Source: Aquabacterium sp. A3
GTDB taxonomy: Bacteria; Pseudomonadota; Gammaproteobacteria; Burkholderiales; Burkholderiaceae_C
Direction of reading: 5' to 3'
Assembly (NCBI RefSeq): GCF_038069945.1
Contig: NZ_JBBPEV010000003.1
Location: 124,001-188,000, forward strand
DNA: 64,000 bases
Every line of letters starts with the position of its first letter. The first letter of the stretch is position 1. Positions 1-11,331 of the stretch are shown here, piece by piece. The notes below the pieces were generated by a model. It had not been told where the DNA came from, searched no databases, and was given only the letters and a program-made list of their open reading frames with translations. The position numbers and the translations under genes are program-made.

Positions 1-145
1 CGATGCGGATGGCGCCCATGGGCGTGTCGGCCATCACCTTGAGCACGCGTTTGACCGCCTGCTGAGAGGGCTTGACCACCACCAGGGTCGAGACTTCGAA
101 CAGCTTCATGGCCGGCTCGATGGCCAGGTTCATCAATGCACGCAT
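1..145 (-). CDS. 5' fragment of an unidentified protein, cut by the window edge
   Basis: Only the first 48 codons are present, read leftward from an ATG at 145-143. A good ribosome binding site (GAGGAGA on the minus strand) lies about 6 bases upstream, so the start is well supported. The visible N-terminus begins MRALMNLAIEPAMKLFEVST and continues with a basic stretch (KPSQQAVKRVLK) and MADTPMGAIRI. I see no signal peptide and recognise no family. An internal methionine at residue 5 is an alternative start. It does not resemble the usual N-terminus of a phasin. The gene lies downstream of the nuclease gene on the same strand, separated by 200 bases that hold a hairpin and an inverted repeat, so it probably has its own promoter. 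Confidence 0.6.
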   Translation of the reverse strand, partial: MRALMNLAIEPAMKLFEVSTLVVVKPSQQAVKRVLKVMADTPMGAIRI

Positions 146-185
146 GCAGATCTCCTCTTCTTGACGAACAGCGTCACGTTTCGTC

Positions 186-200
186 CATGCTTTAAGCATG
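186..200. promoter_or_regulatory. Inverted repeat upstream of the left-edge gene
   Basis: CATGCTT-T-AAGCATG is a perfect 7-1-7 inverted repeat about 40 bases upstream of the ATG at 145. It lies where a promoter or operator of that gene would be expected. No clear -35/-10 pair is visible, so its role is a guess. Confidence 0.25.
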
Positions 201-313
201 CATTTTGTGGGCCAGCCGTGACATGGGGATGACCCTCGACAAAAAATGAAGTTGTGTGAGGCCTGCACGCCTGGGAATTTTCATTGGTGTTGGCCTGCTG
301 AAACAGGGTTGTT

Positions 314-337
314 CCCCGGGAGCTCGCGCTCCCGGGG
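314..337 (-). terminator. GC-rich hairpin after the nuclease gene
   Basis: CCCCGGGAGC and GCTCCCGGGG form a perfect 10-bp stem around a TCGC loop, 8 bases past the stop codon of the nuclease gene. The minus-strand sequence that follows is not U-rich, so this is either a weak intrinsic terminator or a 3'-end stabilising hairpin. Confidence 0.5.
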
Positions 338-345
338 GCGCAGCC

Positions 346-3177
<2,832 letters not shown>

Positions 3178-3298
3178 CTCGGGTCTCGAAGTTGGATGGC
3201 CTGGAGTGTCCCGACCTCCTGTGTCATGCCGATGTGCCTGCGGACTCGGCGGCATGAACCGTTCAACCCATGCGCCAACCCATGCGCAGCCTCATGGC

Positions 3299-3967
3299 TC
3301 ACTCCGAGCGGGTGTCTCCCCGGCGTGCGCGCGCGCGCGCCAGGGCCGCCTCGATGACCGAGCGTTTGCGGTCCAGCTCGGCCGGGTCGGTGAGCTTGGA
3401 GGCCTCGGCCAGGTGGGCCAGCTTGGCCTCGGCTTTGGCCTCCAGTCGGCGCTCATGCTCGGCCTTCGCCTGCACCAGACGAATCTGGCGTGCCTCATGG
3501 CGTTGGCGGGCCTGGTCTGCCTCGGCCTGCGACCACGCCGCCCAGCCGGTGGGCGCAGGCGCGGGGTGCGCGGGCTCCAGGCTGATGCAATCCACCGGGC
3601 ACGCCGGTATGCACAGCTCGCACCCGGTGCACAGCGACTCGATCACGGTGTGCATGCGCTTGTTGGCCCCCAGGATGCTGTCAACCGGGCAGGCCTTGAT
3701 GCACAGCGTGCACCCGATGCACCAGGTTTCATCGATGATGGCCACCGAGCGCGGCCCCTCCACCCCGTGCTCGGGATTGAGGGGCACATGAGGGCGACCG
3801 GTGGCCGCTGCCAGCCGACGCACCCCTTCGTCACCGCCTGGCGGGCACTGATTGATGTCGGCCTGCCCCTGCGCGATGGCCTGCGCGTAGCTGGCGCAAT
3901 CCGGGTAGCCGCAACGCGTGCACTGCGTTTGCGGCAAAAGGTTGTTGAGGTCTTGAGCATCGATCAT
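3299..3967 (-). CDS. rnfB: RnfB-like soluble iron-sulfur protein
   Basis: A 222-residue ferredoxin of the RnfB/RsxB family. An N-terminal four-cysteine domain (C16, C19, C24, C41) for one [4Fe-4S] cluster is followed by two classic CxxCxxCxxxCP ferredoxin motifs (C83-C93 and C113-C123). The last 90 residues are a charged Ala/Glu/Arg-rich helical tail. RnfB normally begins with a membrane helix and works in the six-subunit Rnf complex. Here that helix is absent and no other rnf gene is nearby, so it probably acts as a soluble electron carrier, as annotated in many Burkholderiales. The start at 3967 places [11 protein letters not shown] next to the first cluster; the longer frame upstream adds a cysteine-rich stretch unlike the family. 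It is divergent from the copper oxidase gene (112-base gap). Confidence 0.85.
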   Translation of the reverse strand: MIDAQDLNNLLPQTQCTRCGYPDCASYAQAIAQGQADINQCPPGGDEGVRRLAAATGRPHVPLNPEHGVEGPRSVAIIDETWCIGCTLCIKACPVDSILGANKRMHTVIESLCTGCELCIPACPVDCISLEPAHPAPAPTGWAAWSQAEADQARQRHEARQIRLVQAKAEHERRLEAKAEAKLAHLAEASKLTDPAELDRKRSVIEAALARARARRGDTRSE

Positions 3968-4079
3968 GGGCGAGCGGCAGTGTAGCCGCCAGCACGGTGC
4001 CACCCATTCAAGTGGGTGTTGTCAGTCTGTGCGAATGCCAACAAACTCTCGGCCCATCAGCACACGATGGATGGCACTC

Positions 4080-5588
4080 ATGACCGATGCGCACTGGCAC
4101 CAATCACGCGTTGGCCGACCCTGGCTGGCGATGACCTGTGTGGCGCTGATGGCGTGCTCAGGCCCGGCCGTGGCGGCATGGGACACCTACCTGCGTGGCT
4201 CGATCGGGCCGGTGGTGAATTGGCCTGTGATCCCCATTCACGCCGCGTTGCTGCCCGATGGCCGTGTGCTGAGTTACGGCACCGACGGTCAGGGGCGCCA
4301 GGGCGCACAGTTTCAGTACGACGTGTGGGATCCGGCCGACGGCACGGATGCCGGGGCTCACCTCACCTTGCCCAACACCACCGGCGCCGACACCTTTTGC
4401 AGCGGGCAGATCGTGTTGCCGGCCAGCGGGGCGGTGTTGTTGACCGGGGGGGACCGCACGGTCAATGGCGAGCGCAATTACTCCATCAACGACGTCAACC
4501 TCTTTGACTGGCGCACCAACGCCCTGTATTCGGCGCAGCAGCCCATGGCGCAGTTGCGCTGGTACCCGACGGTGCTGACCTTGGCCAGCGGCGACACCCT
4601 CGTGCTGGGCGGCCGCAGCGCCCCCGATGCCTATGTGCCGGTTCCGGAGGTGTACTCGCCAGCCACAGGCTGGCGCAGCCTGAACTCGGCCGTCAGTGAC
4701 GACGCCTATGGTGAACGCAACTGGAGCTATCCCAAGGCGTGGCAGGCCCCCAATGGCCAGGTGTTCATCACCACGATCTGGGGCGGCACGTACTACCTCG
4801 ACCCCCATGGCGCCCAGGGGGGCGGCACGCTGCAGCGCACCGACCTGGACCTTCCGGTGGGGGACAACTACCTGCCAGCGGTGATGTTCGAGCCGGGCAA
4901 GATCCTGGCGCTCAGGCGCTACAACCGCGCCCTGGTCATTGACCTCACCGGCGCAGCACCCCGCGCCACCCGGGTGTGGGGCGTGGGCCAGGACCGCTTT
5001 CATGGCTCGGCAACGGTCATGGCCGATGGCCGGGTGCTGGTCAGCGGCGGGTCGATGGTGCCCAACATCGCGTGGGGCGTGACGTACTCGGGCCGCATCT
5101 GGAACCCCGCCGACAACAGCTGGACGAGCACCCCTTCAGCCAAGCGCATGCGCCTGTACCACTCGGTGTCGTTGTTGTTGCCGGACGGGCGGGTGTTGAT
5201 GGGCGGTGGCGGCGCGCCCGGGCCCCAAAACAACCTGAATGCCGAGATCTACACGCCGCCTTACCTCTACCGACGCGACTGGTCCGGCACGCTGGCCACC
5301 CGCCCCCAGATCACCTCGGCGCCCACAACGGCCGGCTGGGGGCAGTCCATCCAGGTCGACACCGACACGGCCGGCATCGGCCGCGTGACCCTGGTCAAGA
5401 CCGGGTCAGCCACGCACACGGTGGATTTTGACCAGCGCTTCTTGCCCCTGAGCTTCACCAGCAAAGGCACGGCGCTCACCGTGTCCATGCCCGCCTCGGC
5501 ACAGGTGGCGCCGCCTGGGTTTTACATGCTCTTTGCCTTCAACAAGGACGGTGTGCCCTCGGTGGCGCGCATCATCCGCCTGGGGTGA
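4080..5588 (+). CDS. Secreted copper-radical oxidase (galactose/glyoxal oxidase family)
   Basis: 502 residues: signal sequence (about 1-33), a seven-bladed kelch-type propeller, and a C-terminal early-set Ig-like domain. The copper-radical active site can be followed by eye. C107 (DTFCSGQ) and Y162 (RWYPTV) correspond to the Cys-Tyr cofactor pair, Y360-H361 (RLYHSVSLLLPDG) to the axial Tyr and first His, and H446 (THTVDFDQR) to the second His. The RWYPT context is closer to glyoxal oxidase than to galactose oxidase. Such enzymes oxidise primary alcohols or aldehydes with O2 and release H2O2; the substrate cannot be read from sequence. The membrane segment holds LMAC (C26), so lipoprotein processing is possible, but AVAA/W also looks like a signal peptidase I site. 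ATG at 4071 is an alternative start. Confidence 0.82.
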   Translation: MTDAHWHQSRVGRPWLAMTCVALMACSGPAVAAWDTYLRGSIGPVVNWPVIPIHAALLPDGRVLSYGTDGQGRQGAQFQYDVWDPADGTDAGAHLTLPNTTGADTFCSGQIVLPASGAVLLTGGDRTVNGERNYSINDVNLFDWRTNALYSAQQPMAQLRWYPTVLTLASGDTLVLGGRSAPDAYVPVPEVYSPATGWRSLNSAVSDDAYGERNWSYPKAWQAPNGQVFITTIWGGTYYLDPHGAQGGGTLQRTDLDLPVGDNYLPAVMFEPGKILALRRYNRALVIDLTGAAPRATRVWGVGQDRFHGSATVMADGRVLVSGGSMVPNIAWGVTYSGRIWNPADNSWTSTPSAKRMRLYHSVSLLLPDGRVLMGGGGAPGPQNNLNAEIYTPPYLYRRDWSGTLATRPQITSAPTTAGWGQSIQVDTDTAGIGRVTLVKTGSATHTVDFDQRFLPLSFTSKGTALTVSMPASAQVAPPGFYMLFAFNKDGVPSVARIIRLG

Positions 5589-5612
5589 ACCTCAGGCGGA
5601 CGGCGGGAGCCC

Positions 5613-6911
5613 TCACGCGGCGGCGGCTTGCTGGCGACGGCGTGGGGCCTTGGCGGCCACGTTGTGTGCCAGGATGAAGTCGCGGATGCGTGGATACGCG
5701 TGTTCGCGCCAGCGACGGCCCGAGAAGATGCCGTAATGCCCCGCGCCCACCACGTCGTAATGTTCGCTGCGGCTGTCCGGGATGCCTGTGCACAGATCGT
5801 GCGCGGCCTTGGTCTGGCCGGCGCCTGAGATGTCGTCAAGTTCACCCTCCACGGTCAGCAGTGCCGTGGTCTTGATGTCTTGCGGGCGGACCAGTTCTTC
5901 CTGGCCTTGCGGGTTGCGCACCTTCCAGGTGCCGTTGACCAGGGCAAAGTCCTGAAACACGGTCTTGATCGTGTCCAGGTAGTACTCGGCCGGCATGTCC
6001 AGCACCGCGTTGTACTCGTCATAGAACTTGCGGTGCGCGTCGGCGCTGTCGCCATCACCGCGCACCAGGTCCAGAAAGTAGTCGTAATGCGAGGTGGCGT
6101 GGCGGTCAGGGTTCATGGCCACGAAGCCCGTGTGCTGCAAGAAGCCCGGGTACACGCGTCGACCCGCGCCGGGGTAGTTGGGCGGCACCCGGTAGATCAC
6201 GTTGGTCTCGAACCACTGGAATGACTTGTTCATGGCCAGGTTGTTGACCGACGTGGGCGACTTGCGCGCGTCAATCGGCCCGCCCATCATGGTCATGCTC
6301 AGCGGGGTGGTCTCGCCGCGGCTGGCCATCAGCGAGACCGCCGCCAGCACCGGCACCGTGGGCTGGCACACCGAAATCACATGCACATTGGGGCCCACCA
6401 GGCGGATGAACTCCTGCACGTAGTTCACGTAGTCGTCCAGGTGGAACGCGCCTTCTTCCACCGGCACCATGCGGGCGTCGATCCAGTCGGTGACATAGAC
6501 CTTGTGGTCTTGCAGCAGGGTGCGAACGGTGTCGCGCAACAGGGTGGCATGGTGGCCCGACAGCGGCGCCACCACCAGCACCGACGGTTGACCACGCATC
6601 GTGTCGAGCAGGTCTGCGTTGTCGGTGAAGCGCTTGAAGCGCAGCAGATGGCAGAACGGGTTTTTGGCCACGACCTGCTCCTGAATCACCACCTCGGTGC
6701 CACCCACATCCACGGACTTGATGTCGAACGTGGGCTTTTCATATTCCTTGGTCAGCCGATGCACCAGGTCAAAGCCTGCCGCCATGCGTTGGGCCGTGGG
6801 CACATGGGCAAACGGCGACAGCGGGTTGCTGTACAGCTTGGAGCTGGCACTGGCGAACTCTGAAAACGGGCTGAGCCAGGCTCGGTGGGTTTCGTAGATC
6901 TGATAAAGCAT
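5613..6911 (-). CDS. phaZ: Intracellular polyhydroxybutyrate depolymerase
   Basis: 432 residues, close to the roughly 420 of intracellular PHB depolymerases. It hydrolyses the native carbon-storage granule polymer inside the cell. The nucleophile region reads VISVCQPTVPVL with C182 in place of the usual lipase-box serine, matching the cysteine-type PhaZ of Ralstonia (Cys183). The C-terminal GAGHYGIFSGRRWRE supplies the catalytic His. The start at 6911 gives the family-typical MLYQIYETHRAW, preceded by AAGGT; a longer frame upstream is not family-like. It is convergent with the oxidase gene (24-base gap) and divergent from phoX across a 403-base region that holds a TGCA-type inverted repeat about 90 bases upstream. 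Confidence 0.93.
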   Translation of the reverse strand: MLYQIYETHRAWLSPFSEFASASSKLYSNPLSPFAHVPTAQRMAAGFDLVHRLTKEYEKPTFDIKSVDVGGTEVVIQEQVVAKNPFCHLLRFKRFTDNADLLDTMRGQPSVLVVAPLSGHHATLLRDTVRTLLQDHKVYVTDWIDARMVPVEEGAFHLDDYVNYVQEFIRLVGPNVHVISVCQPTVPVLAAVSLMASRGETTPLSMTMMGGPIDARKSPTSVNNLAMNKSFQWFETNVIYRVPPNYPGAGRRVYPGFLQHTGFVAMNPDRHATSHYDYFLDLVRGDGDSADAHRKFYDEYNAVLDMPAEYYLDTIKTVFQDFALVNGTWKVRNPQGQEELVRPQDIKTTALLTVEGELDDISGAGQTKAAHDLCTGIPDSRSEHYDVVGAGHYGIFSGRRWREHAYPRIRDFILAHNVAAKAPRRRQQAAAA

Positions 6912-6998
6912 GTCGGGACCTTGTGAGCGGTTTTGCCTGCGCGCGGGTGGCGCAAGATCTGGCATGTCAACAACCCATGGGTTCATGGGGAGCGCTGC

Positions 6999-7019
6999 TT
7001 ATGGTGCAATGCAGCATAA
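6999..7019. promoter_or_regulatory. TGCA-type inverted repeat, candidate PhaR operator for phaZ
   Basis: TTATGGTGCA-A-TGCAGCATAA: two 10-base arms with one mismatch around a central A. The minus-strand core CTGC-ATT-GCAC is one base from CTGC-N3-GCAG, the TGC-rich pattern reported for the PHA regulator PhaR. It lies 88 bases upstream of the phaZ start. Assignment to PhaR is inference. Confidence 0.45.
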
Positions 7020-7204
7020 AGCACATTTTGCATCTTTGCATGCATCCATGCGCCTTGAACGTCCCAACAGGGCAGGGTGTGCGGTGTATTTCATGGTTGG
7101 CGATGCCGCACAGGCTGGGGATTTCAGACGGACCGGCATGACCCGGTTTTGACGACACCCGTTCAGGCCGGGGGGGGTGCGTTTGGCATTCGACTGCCGT
7201 GAAT

Positions 7205-7222
7205 TCATCACGAAGCTGTCAT
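7205..7222 (+). promoter_or_regulatory. Weak Pho-box-like direct repeat upstream of phoX
   Basis: CTGTCAT (7216-7222) matches the Pho-box half-site exactly. TCATCAC 11 bases upstream shares four bases with a variant half-site, and the next 11-base step downstream is poor. PhoX genes are commonly PhoB-controlled, which is the only reason to list this weak match. Confidence 0.25.
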
Positions 7223-7314
7223 ACAGCGTGCCTAAGCTGCGAGGCGGTTCAAACAATGCGCCAACGCGCCGGAATGCGTGCGTCTGCGCCACCCACCCCC
7301 ACAGGAGTATCCCC

Positions 7315-9354
7315 ATGTCGAGCTGCATGCACCCAGACAACGATCAACCGATCAACCCGTCCGGCAATTCTTCCATTCGCGACGTCATTGAGGCCTACAC
7401 CGGTCGCCGCAACTTCCTGAAGGGCACCCTGGGCGCCGCGGCCGTGATGACCATGGGTGGCTTTGCACGCGAGGCCGCCGCCTACACCACCGCCGCCACT
7501 TCGCCCGCCATCACCTTCGGTGGCGTGCCTGCCAACCTGGCCGCTTCGTTCACCGACCAGATCACCGTGCCCCAGGGCTACACCGCCCGCGTGCTGATCG
7601 GCTGGGGTGATGCCATCGGCAAGGCCGGCCCCAAGGCCCATACCCACTGGGATGCCAGCCAGCCCATGACCGAGGCGCTGCAGCTGAGCACCTTCGGTTC
7701 GCACAACGACGGCATGCACCTGTTCCCCTTCCCGGCCGTGGGCGCTCAAGGCCTGTCGAACGACCGTGGCCTGCTGGTCGTCAACCACGAGTACGTGGAC
7801 CCGGGCCTCGTGCACAGCACCACCACCTACGGCACCGACACCATCACCAAGGCGATGGTCGACACCCAACTGGCCGCCCATGGCGTGTCGGTCGTTGAGG
7901 TGCGCAAGAAGGGCAGCAAGATGGACGTGCAGCGTCCTTCGGCTTTTGCTCGCCGCATCACCGGCAAGAGCCCGGCGCGCATCAGCGGCCCGGCCGCCGG
8001 CCACGCCCTGATGAAGACCGCGGCCGACCCCAGCGGCACCGTGGTGCTGGGCACCCTGAACAACTGCGCCAACGGCTACACCCCTTGGGGCACCTACCTG
8101 GCCTGTGAAGAAAACTTCAACGGCTACTTTGGCACGGCTGCGGCCAACCTGGCCACCTCACCTCTGAGCACCCTGGAGCGTCGCTACGGCCTCAGCGCCG
8201 GTGGCTTCGGCTACCGCTGGCACGAAGCCGACGCCCGCTTCGACCTGCGCGCCAACCCCAACGAAGCCAACCGCTTCGGCTGGGTGGTCGAGATCGACCC
8301 CTGGAACCCCAACTCGCTGCCCGTGAAGCGCACGGCGCTGGGTCGCTTCAAGCATGAAAGCGCCGCCTACGCCGTGGGCGACGACAACAAGCTGGCCATG
8401 TACATGGGCGACGACGAGCGCAACGAGTACATCTACAAGTTCGTGGCCGCCAACAAGTACAACCCCCGCAACCGCGCCGCCAACCGCGACCTGCTGGACA
8501 GCGGCACCCTGTACGTGGCCCGCTTCAAGGCCGATGGTTCGGGCGAGTGGCTGCCCCTGGTGTTCGGTCAGAACGGCCTGACCCCCGAGAACGGCTTCAA
8601 CAGCCAGGCCGAGGTGGTGATCAACGCCCGTGCGGCGTCTGACCGCGTGGGCGCCACCATGATGGACCGCCCGGAGTGGGTGGCCGTGCACCCCACCACG
8701 CGTGAGGTCTACATCACCCTGACCAACAACACCCGCCGCGGCACCAACCCGGCCTCGGTCAATGCCGTGGATGGCACGACCACCGGTGGCTCGGCTCGCC
8801 CGCCGGTGGATGCGGCCAACACCCGCGCCAACAACGTGCACGGTCACATCCTGCGCTGGAAGGAAGCTGGCAACGACGTGGCCGCCACCACCTTCGAGTG
8901 GGAGATCTTCGTCGAGTGCGGCGACAAGATGGCCACCTCGCCCAACCTGCAAGGCAACATCATCGGTGACGACCTGGGGTCGCCCGACGGCCTGTGGTTC
9001 GACAAGGATGGCCGCCTGTGGATCCAGACCGACCAGCAAGGTGACGGCACCGGTGCCTACGCCAACATCGGCGGTAACGTCATGTCGTGTGCCGATCCGG
9101 TCACCCGCCGCATCACCCGCTTCCTGACCAGCCCCCGCAACTGCGAAGTCACCGGCGTGACCAGCACCCCGGACTGCAAGACCATGTTCGTGGGCATCCA
9201 GCACCCGGGCGAAGACTGGTCGGGCAGCTTCACCTCCAACAGCACCTGGCCGGACAGCGGCATCAACGGTGCCACCACCCAGAAGACCGTGGCCAAGCCC
9301 CGTTCGTCGGTGGTGGTCATCACCAAGGACGACGGCGGCGTGATCGGTACCTGA
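7315..9354 (+). CDS. phoX: PhoX-family periplasmic phosphatase, Tat-exported
   Basis: 679 residues. The N-terminus carries a twin-arginine signal (GRRNFLKG, R31-R32, then a hydrophobic AAAVMTMGG stretch), so the folded, metal-loaded protein is exported by Tat. The remainder is the DUF839/PhoX beta-propeller, seen in NHEYV, ACEENFNGYFG, HESAAYAV, DDERNEYIYKFV, RPEWVAVHP and SPDGLWFD. PhoX enzymes are calcium- and iron-dependent alkaline phosphatases that release phosphate from organic esters. The start at 7315 has an AGGAG site 7 bases upstream. An in-frame upstream extension has no ribosome binding site and would bury the Tat signal. A PEP-CTERM gene follows 75 bases downstream. Confidence 0.9.
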   Translation: MSSCMHPDNDQPINPSGNSSIRDVIEAYTGRRNFLKGTLGAAAVMTMGGFAREAAAYTTAATSPAITFGGVPANLAASFTDQITVPQGYTARVLIGWGDAIGKAGPKAHTHWDASQPMTEALQLSTFGSHNDGMHLFPFPAVGAQGLSNDRGLLVVNHEYVDPGLVHSTTTYGTDTITKAMVDTQLAAHGVSVVEVRKKGSKMDVQRPSAFARRITGKSPARISGPAAGHALMKTAADPSGTVVLGTLNNCANGYTPWGTYLACEENFNGYFGTAAANLATSPLSTLERRYGLSAGGFGYRWHEADARFDLRANPNEANRFGWVVEIDPWNPNSLPVKRTALGRFKHESAAYAVGDDNKLAMYMGDDERNEYIYKFVAANKYNPRNRAANRDLLDSGTLYVARFKADGSGEWLPLVFGQNGLTPENGFNSQAEVVINARAASDRVGATMMDRPEWVAVHPTTREVYITLTNNTRRGTNPASVNAVDGTTTGGSARPPVDAANTRANNVHGHILRWKEAGNDVAATTFEWEIFVECGDKMATSPNLQGNIIGDDLGSPDGLWFDKDGRLWIQTDQQGDGTGAYANIGGNVMSCADPVTRRITRFLTSPRNCEVTGVTSTPDCKTMFVGIQHPGEDWSGSFTSNSTWPDSGINGATTQKTVAKPRSSVVVITKDDGGVIGT

Positions 9355-9429
9355 TACCGGCTTGCTCGCCCCTTTTGGGCCCTTGTGGTGACGCAGGGGC
9401 CTTCACTCCAGAGTTTCAAGGACTTCATG

Positions 9430-10062
9430 ATGAAACAGATCATTTCGACCCTGGCCGCAGCGGCGGCCCTCAGCTTCACCGCCGCGCATGCGGCCCCGGT
9501 GGTCGTGGCCAACGGCAGCCTGATCCCCGATGCCCAAGTGGCCGATTTCGAAGCCTTCGACGGTTTGTTGACTGGCGGCCCCGAAATGGTGGCCCCGGGC
9601 GTGACCTTCACCGGTGACGTGGATTCGACGGTGGGCGCCTTCATCGCCGAACTGGGCACCAACGGCCTGTGGGGCGTGGACACGAAGTTCGTGGCCAGCA
9701 CCGCTCCCGGTACCCTGACCTTCACGTTCGATGGCACCACCCAGGCCGTGGTGGCCTTGGTGAACCACTACGCCACGTCGTTCGGTGACGGTTCGGTGAC
9801 GGTGTCGGCCTTCGGCGCTGACAACCAACTGCTGGAGTCGTTCAACCAGACCGTGGTGACGGGTGAAGACAGCTACAACGCCGGCTTCTACATGGGCTTT
9901 GTGCGCGCCACCGCCGACATCCGCTCGATCTCGTTCAGCGGCAACGCCGTCGTGGTGGACAACCTGACCTTCACCACCCCGGTGCCCGAGCCCGAGGCGC
10001 TGGGTCTGGCCCTGGCGGGTCTGGCCGCTGTTGGCCTGATGAAGCGTCGTCGTCGCGGCTGA
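9430..10062 (+). CDS. PEP-CTERM sorted exported protein
   Basis: 210 residues with a signal peptide (MKQIISTLAAAAALSFTAAHA) and a textbook C-terminal sorting signal: VPEPEALGL, a hydrophobic helix, then KRRRRG. In PEP-CTERM systems an exosortase recognises this tail during export to the surface or extracellular polysaccharide. The body is Val/Thr/Gly-rich beta-strand sequence containing a VDSTVGAFIAELG and TPGTLTFTFDG pattern, like other PEP-CTERM beta-sandwich domains; no enzyme motif is visible. AAGGA lies 7 bases before the ATG at 9430; an adjacent ATG at 9427 is too close. It lies just downstream of phoX and ends in a strong terminator. No exosortase gene is in the window. Confidence 0.85.
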   Translation: MKQIISTLAAAAALSFTAAHAAPVVVANGSLIPDAQVADFEAFDGLLTGGPEMVAPGVTFTGDVDSTVGAFIAELGTNGLWGVDTKFVASTAPGTLTFTFDGTTQAVVALVNHYATSFGDGSVTVSAFGADNQLLESFNQTVVTGEDSYNAGFYMGFVRATADIRSISFSGNAVVVDNLTFTTPVPEPEALGLALAGLAAVGLMKRRRRG

Positions 10063-10083
10063 TCCAGCCTCACGCGCGCAGCA

Positions 10084-10109
10084 AAAAGCCCGGCCATGGC
10101 CGGGCTTTT
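10084..10109. terminator. Bidirectional intrinsic terminator
   Basis: A perfect 26-base palindrome: AAAAGCCCGGCC (10084-10095) pairs with GGCCGGGCTTTT. The A-run and T-run let it end transcripts from both convergent sides, the PEP-CTERM gene and the aminotransferase gene. Confidence 0.9.
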
Positions 10110-10131
10110 GACATGAAGGGTCAAGCGCCGA

Positions 10132-11331
10132 TCACATCACGGCCTTGATGGCATCAGAGACGTACTTCAGGTTGCCGCTGTTGAGCGCGGCCACGCAGAT
10201 GCGGCCGGAGTCGACACCGTAGACACCAAATTCGCTGCGCAGGCGCTGCATCTGGGTGGCGTTCAGACCCGAGTAGCTGAACATGCCCTTCTGGCGGGTG
10301 ATGTAGCTCAGGTCGCCTTCCACGCCCGAGGCCTTCAGCTGCTCCACCAGGGCACCGCGCATCTGCTTGATGCGCTCGCGCATCTCGGCCAGCTCGTCTT
10401 CCCACATCTGGCGCAGGGCCGGGGTGGTCAGCACCGTGGCCACCACCTGGGCGCCGTGCGTGGGCGGGTTGGAGTAGTTGGTGCGGATCACGCGCTTGAG
10501 CTGGCTCAGCACGCGGGCGCACTCTTCGGCGGTCTCACTCACGATGCTCAGGGCGCCCACGCGCTCGCCGTACAGCGAGAAACTCTTGGAGAAGCTGGTG
10601 GACACGAAGAAGCTCAGGCCAGCGTCCAGGAACTTGATGACCACGGCGCCGTCTTCAGCGATGCCGTTGCCAAAGCCCTGGTAGGCCATGTCCAGGAAGG
10701 GCACCAGGCCCTGGGCCTTGCATGTGGCGATGACGTCATCCCACTGGGCGTCGGTCATGTCGTAGCCGGTGGGGTTGTGGCAGCAGGCGTGCAGCAGCAC
10801 GATGGTGCCGGCGGCCGCGGCCTTCAGCTTGGCGATCAGACCGTCGAAGTTGATGCCGCGCTTGTCTGCGTCGTAGTAGGGGTAGGTGTCGACAGGGAAG
10901 CCGGCCGACTCGAACAGCGCACGGTGGTTTTCCCAGCTCGGGTCGCTGATCAGCACCTGGGCGTTGGGGTTCAGGCGCTTCAAGAAATCAGCGCCCAGCT
11001 TCAGGCCACCGGTGCCACCAATGGCCTGGGCCGTGGCGATGCGGCCACCCTTGACGGCGGGGTGCTCGGCGCCAAACACCAGGCCTTGCACGGCCTTGTC
11101 ATAGGCCACGATGCCGTCGATGGGCAGGTAGCCACGGGCCTTGGGGGCCTCCAGCATCTGCTTTTCAGCAGCGGCCACGCACTTGAGCAGGGGCAGCTTG
11201 CCCTGGTCGTCGGTGTACACGCCCACCCCCAGGTTCACCTTCTTGGGGTTGGGGTCGGCGTTGAATTGTTCGTTGAGGCCCAGGATGGGGTCACGAGGGG
11301 CCATTTCAACTTGAGCGAACAGCGAGGCCAT
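10132..11331 (-). CDS. Aromatic/aspartate aminotransferase, class I
   Basis: 399 residues, full length for the AspC/TyrB group of fold-type I PLP enzymes. It moves the amino group between aspartate or aromatic amino acids and 2-oxoglutarate in the cytoplasm. The PLP lysine is K249 in STSFSKSFSLYGERVG; W133, D214 and Y217 (LDMAYQGFG) are the expected cofactor contacts, and CCHNPTGYDMT is the family signature. Sequence alone does not separate AspC from TyrB; Burkholderiales orthologues are usually annotated as the aromatic enzyme. It is divergent from uvrB with 127 bases between starts, and shares a bidirectional terminator with the PEP-CTERM gene. Confidence 0.9.
   Translation of the reverse strand: MASLFAQVEMAPRDPILGLNEQFNADPNPKKVNLGVGVYTDDQGKLPLLKCVAAAEKQMLEAPKARGYLPIDGIVAYDKAVQGLVFGAEHPAVKGGRIATAQAIGGTGGLKLGADFLKRLNPNAQVLISDPSWENHRALFESAGFPVDTYPYYDADKRGINFDGLIAKLKAAAAGTIVLLHACCHNPTGYDMTDAQWDDVIATCKAQGLVPFLDMAYQGFGNGIAEDGAVVIKFLDAGLSFFVSTSFSKSFSLYGERVGALSIVSETAEECARVLSQLKRVIRTNYSNPPTHGAQVVATVLTTPALRQMWEDELAEMRERIKQMRGALVEQLKASGVEGDLSYITRQKGMFSYSGLNATQMQRLRSEFGVYGVDSGRICVAALNSGNLKYVSDAIKAVM

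Larger units (their letters stand above)
6912..7314. other. Divergent phaZ / phoX regulatory region
   Basis: 403 bases without a supportable gene. It is more AT-rich than its flanks. It contains a 21-bp inverted repeat near phaZ (6999-7019), a run of TTTGCAT/GCATGCAT/CCATGC repeats (about 7027-7052), a weak Pho-box-like repeat near phoX (7205-7222), and the phoX ribosome binding site. The short open frames here lack ribosome binding sites and family resemblance. Confidence 0.6.

Noticed and set aside
1..145. Left-edge gene as a phasin or other PHA granule protein
   Set aside because: The N-terminus does not resemble phasins, and the upstream inverted repeat differs from the TGCA repeat at phaZ.
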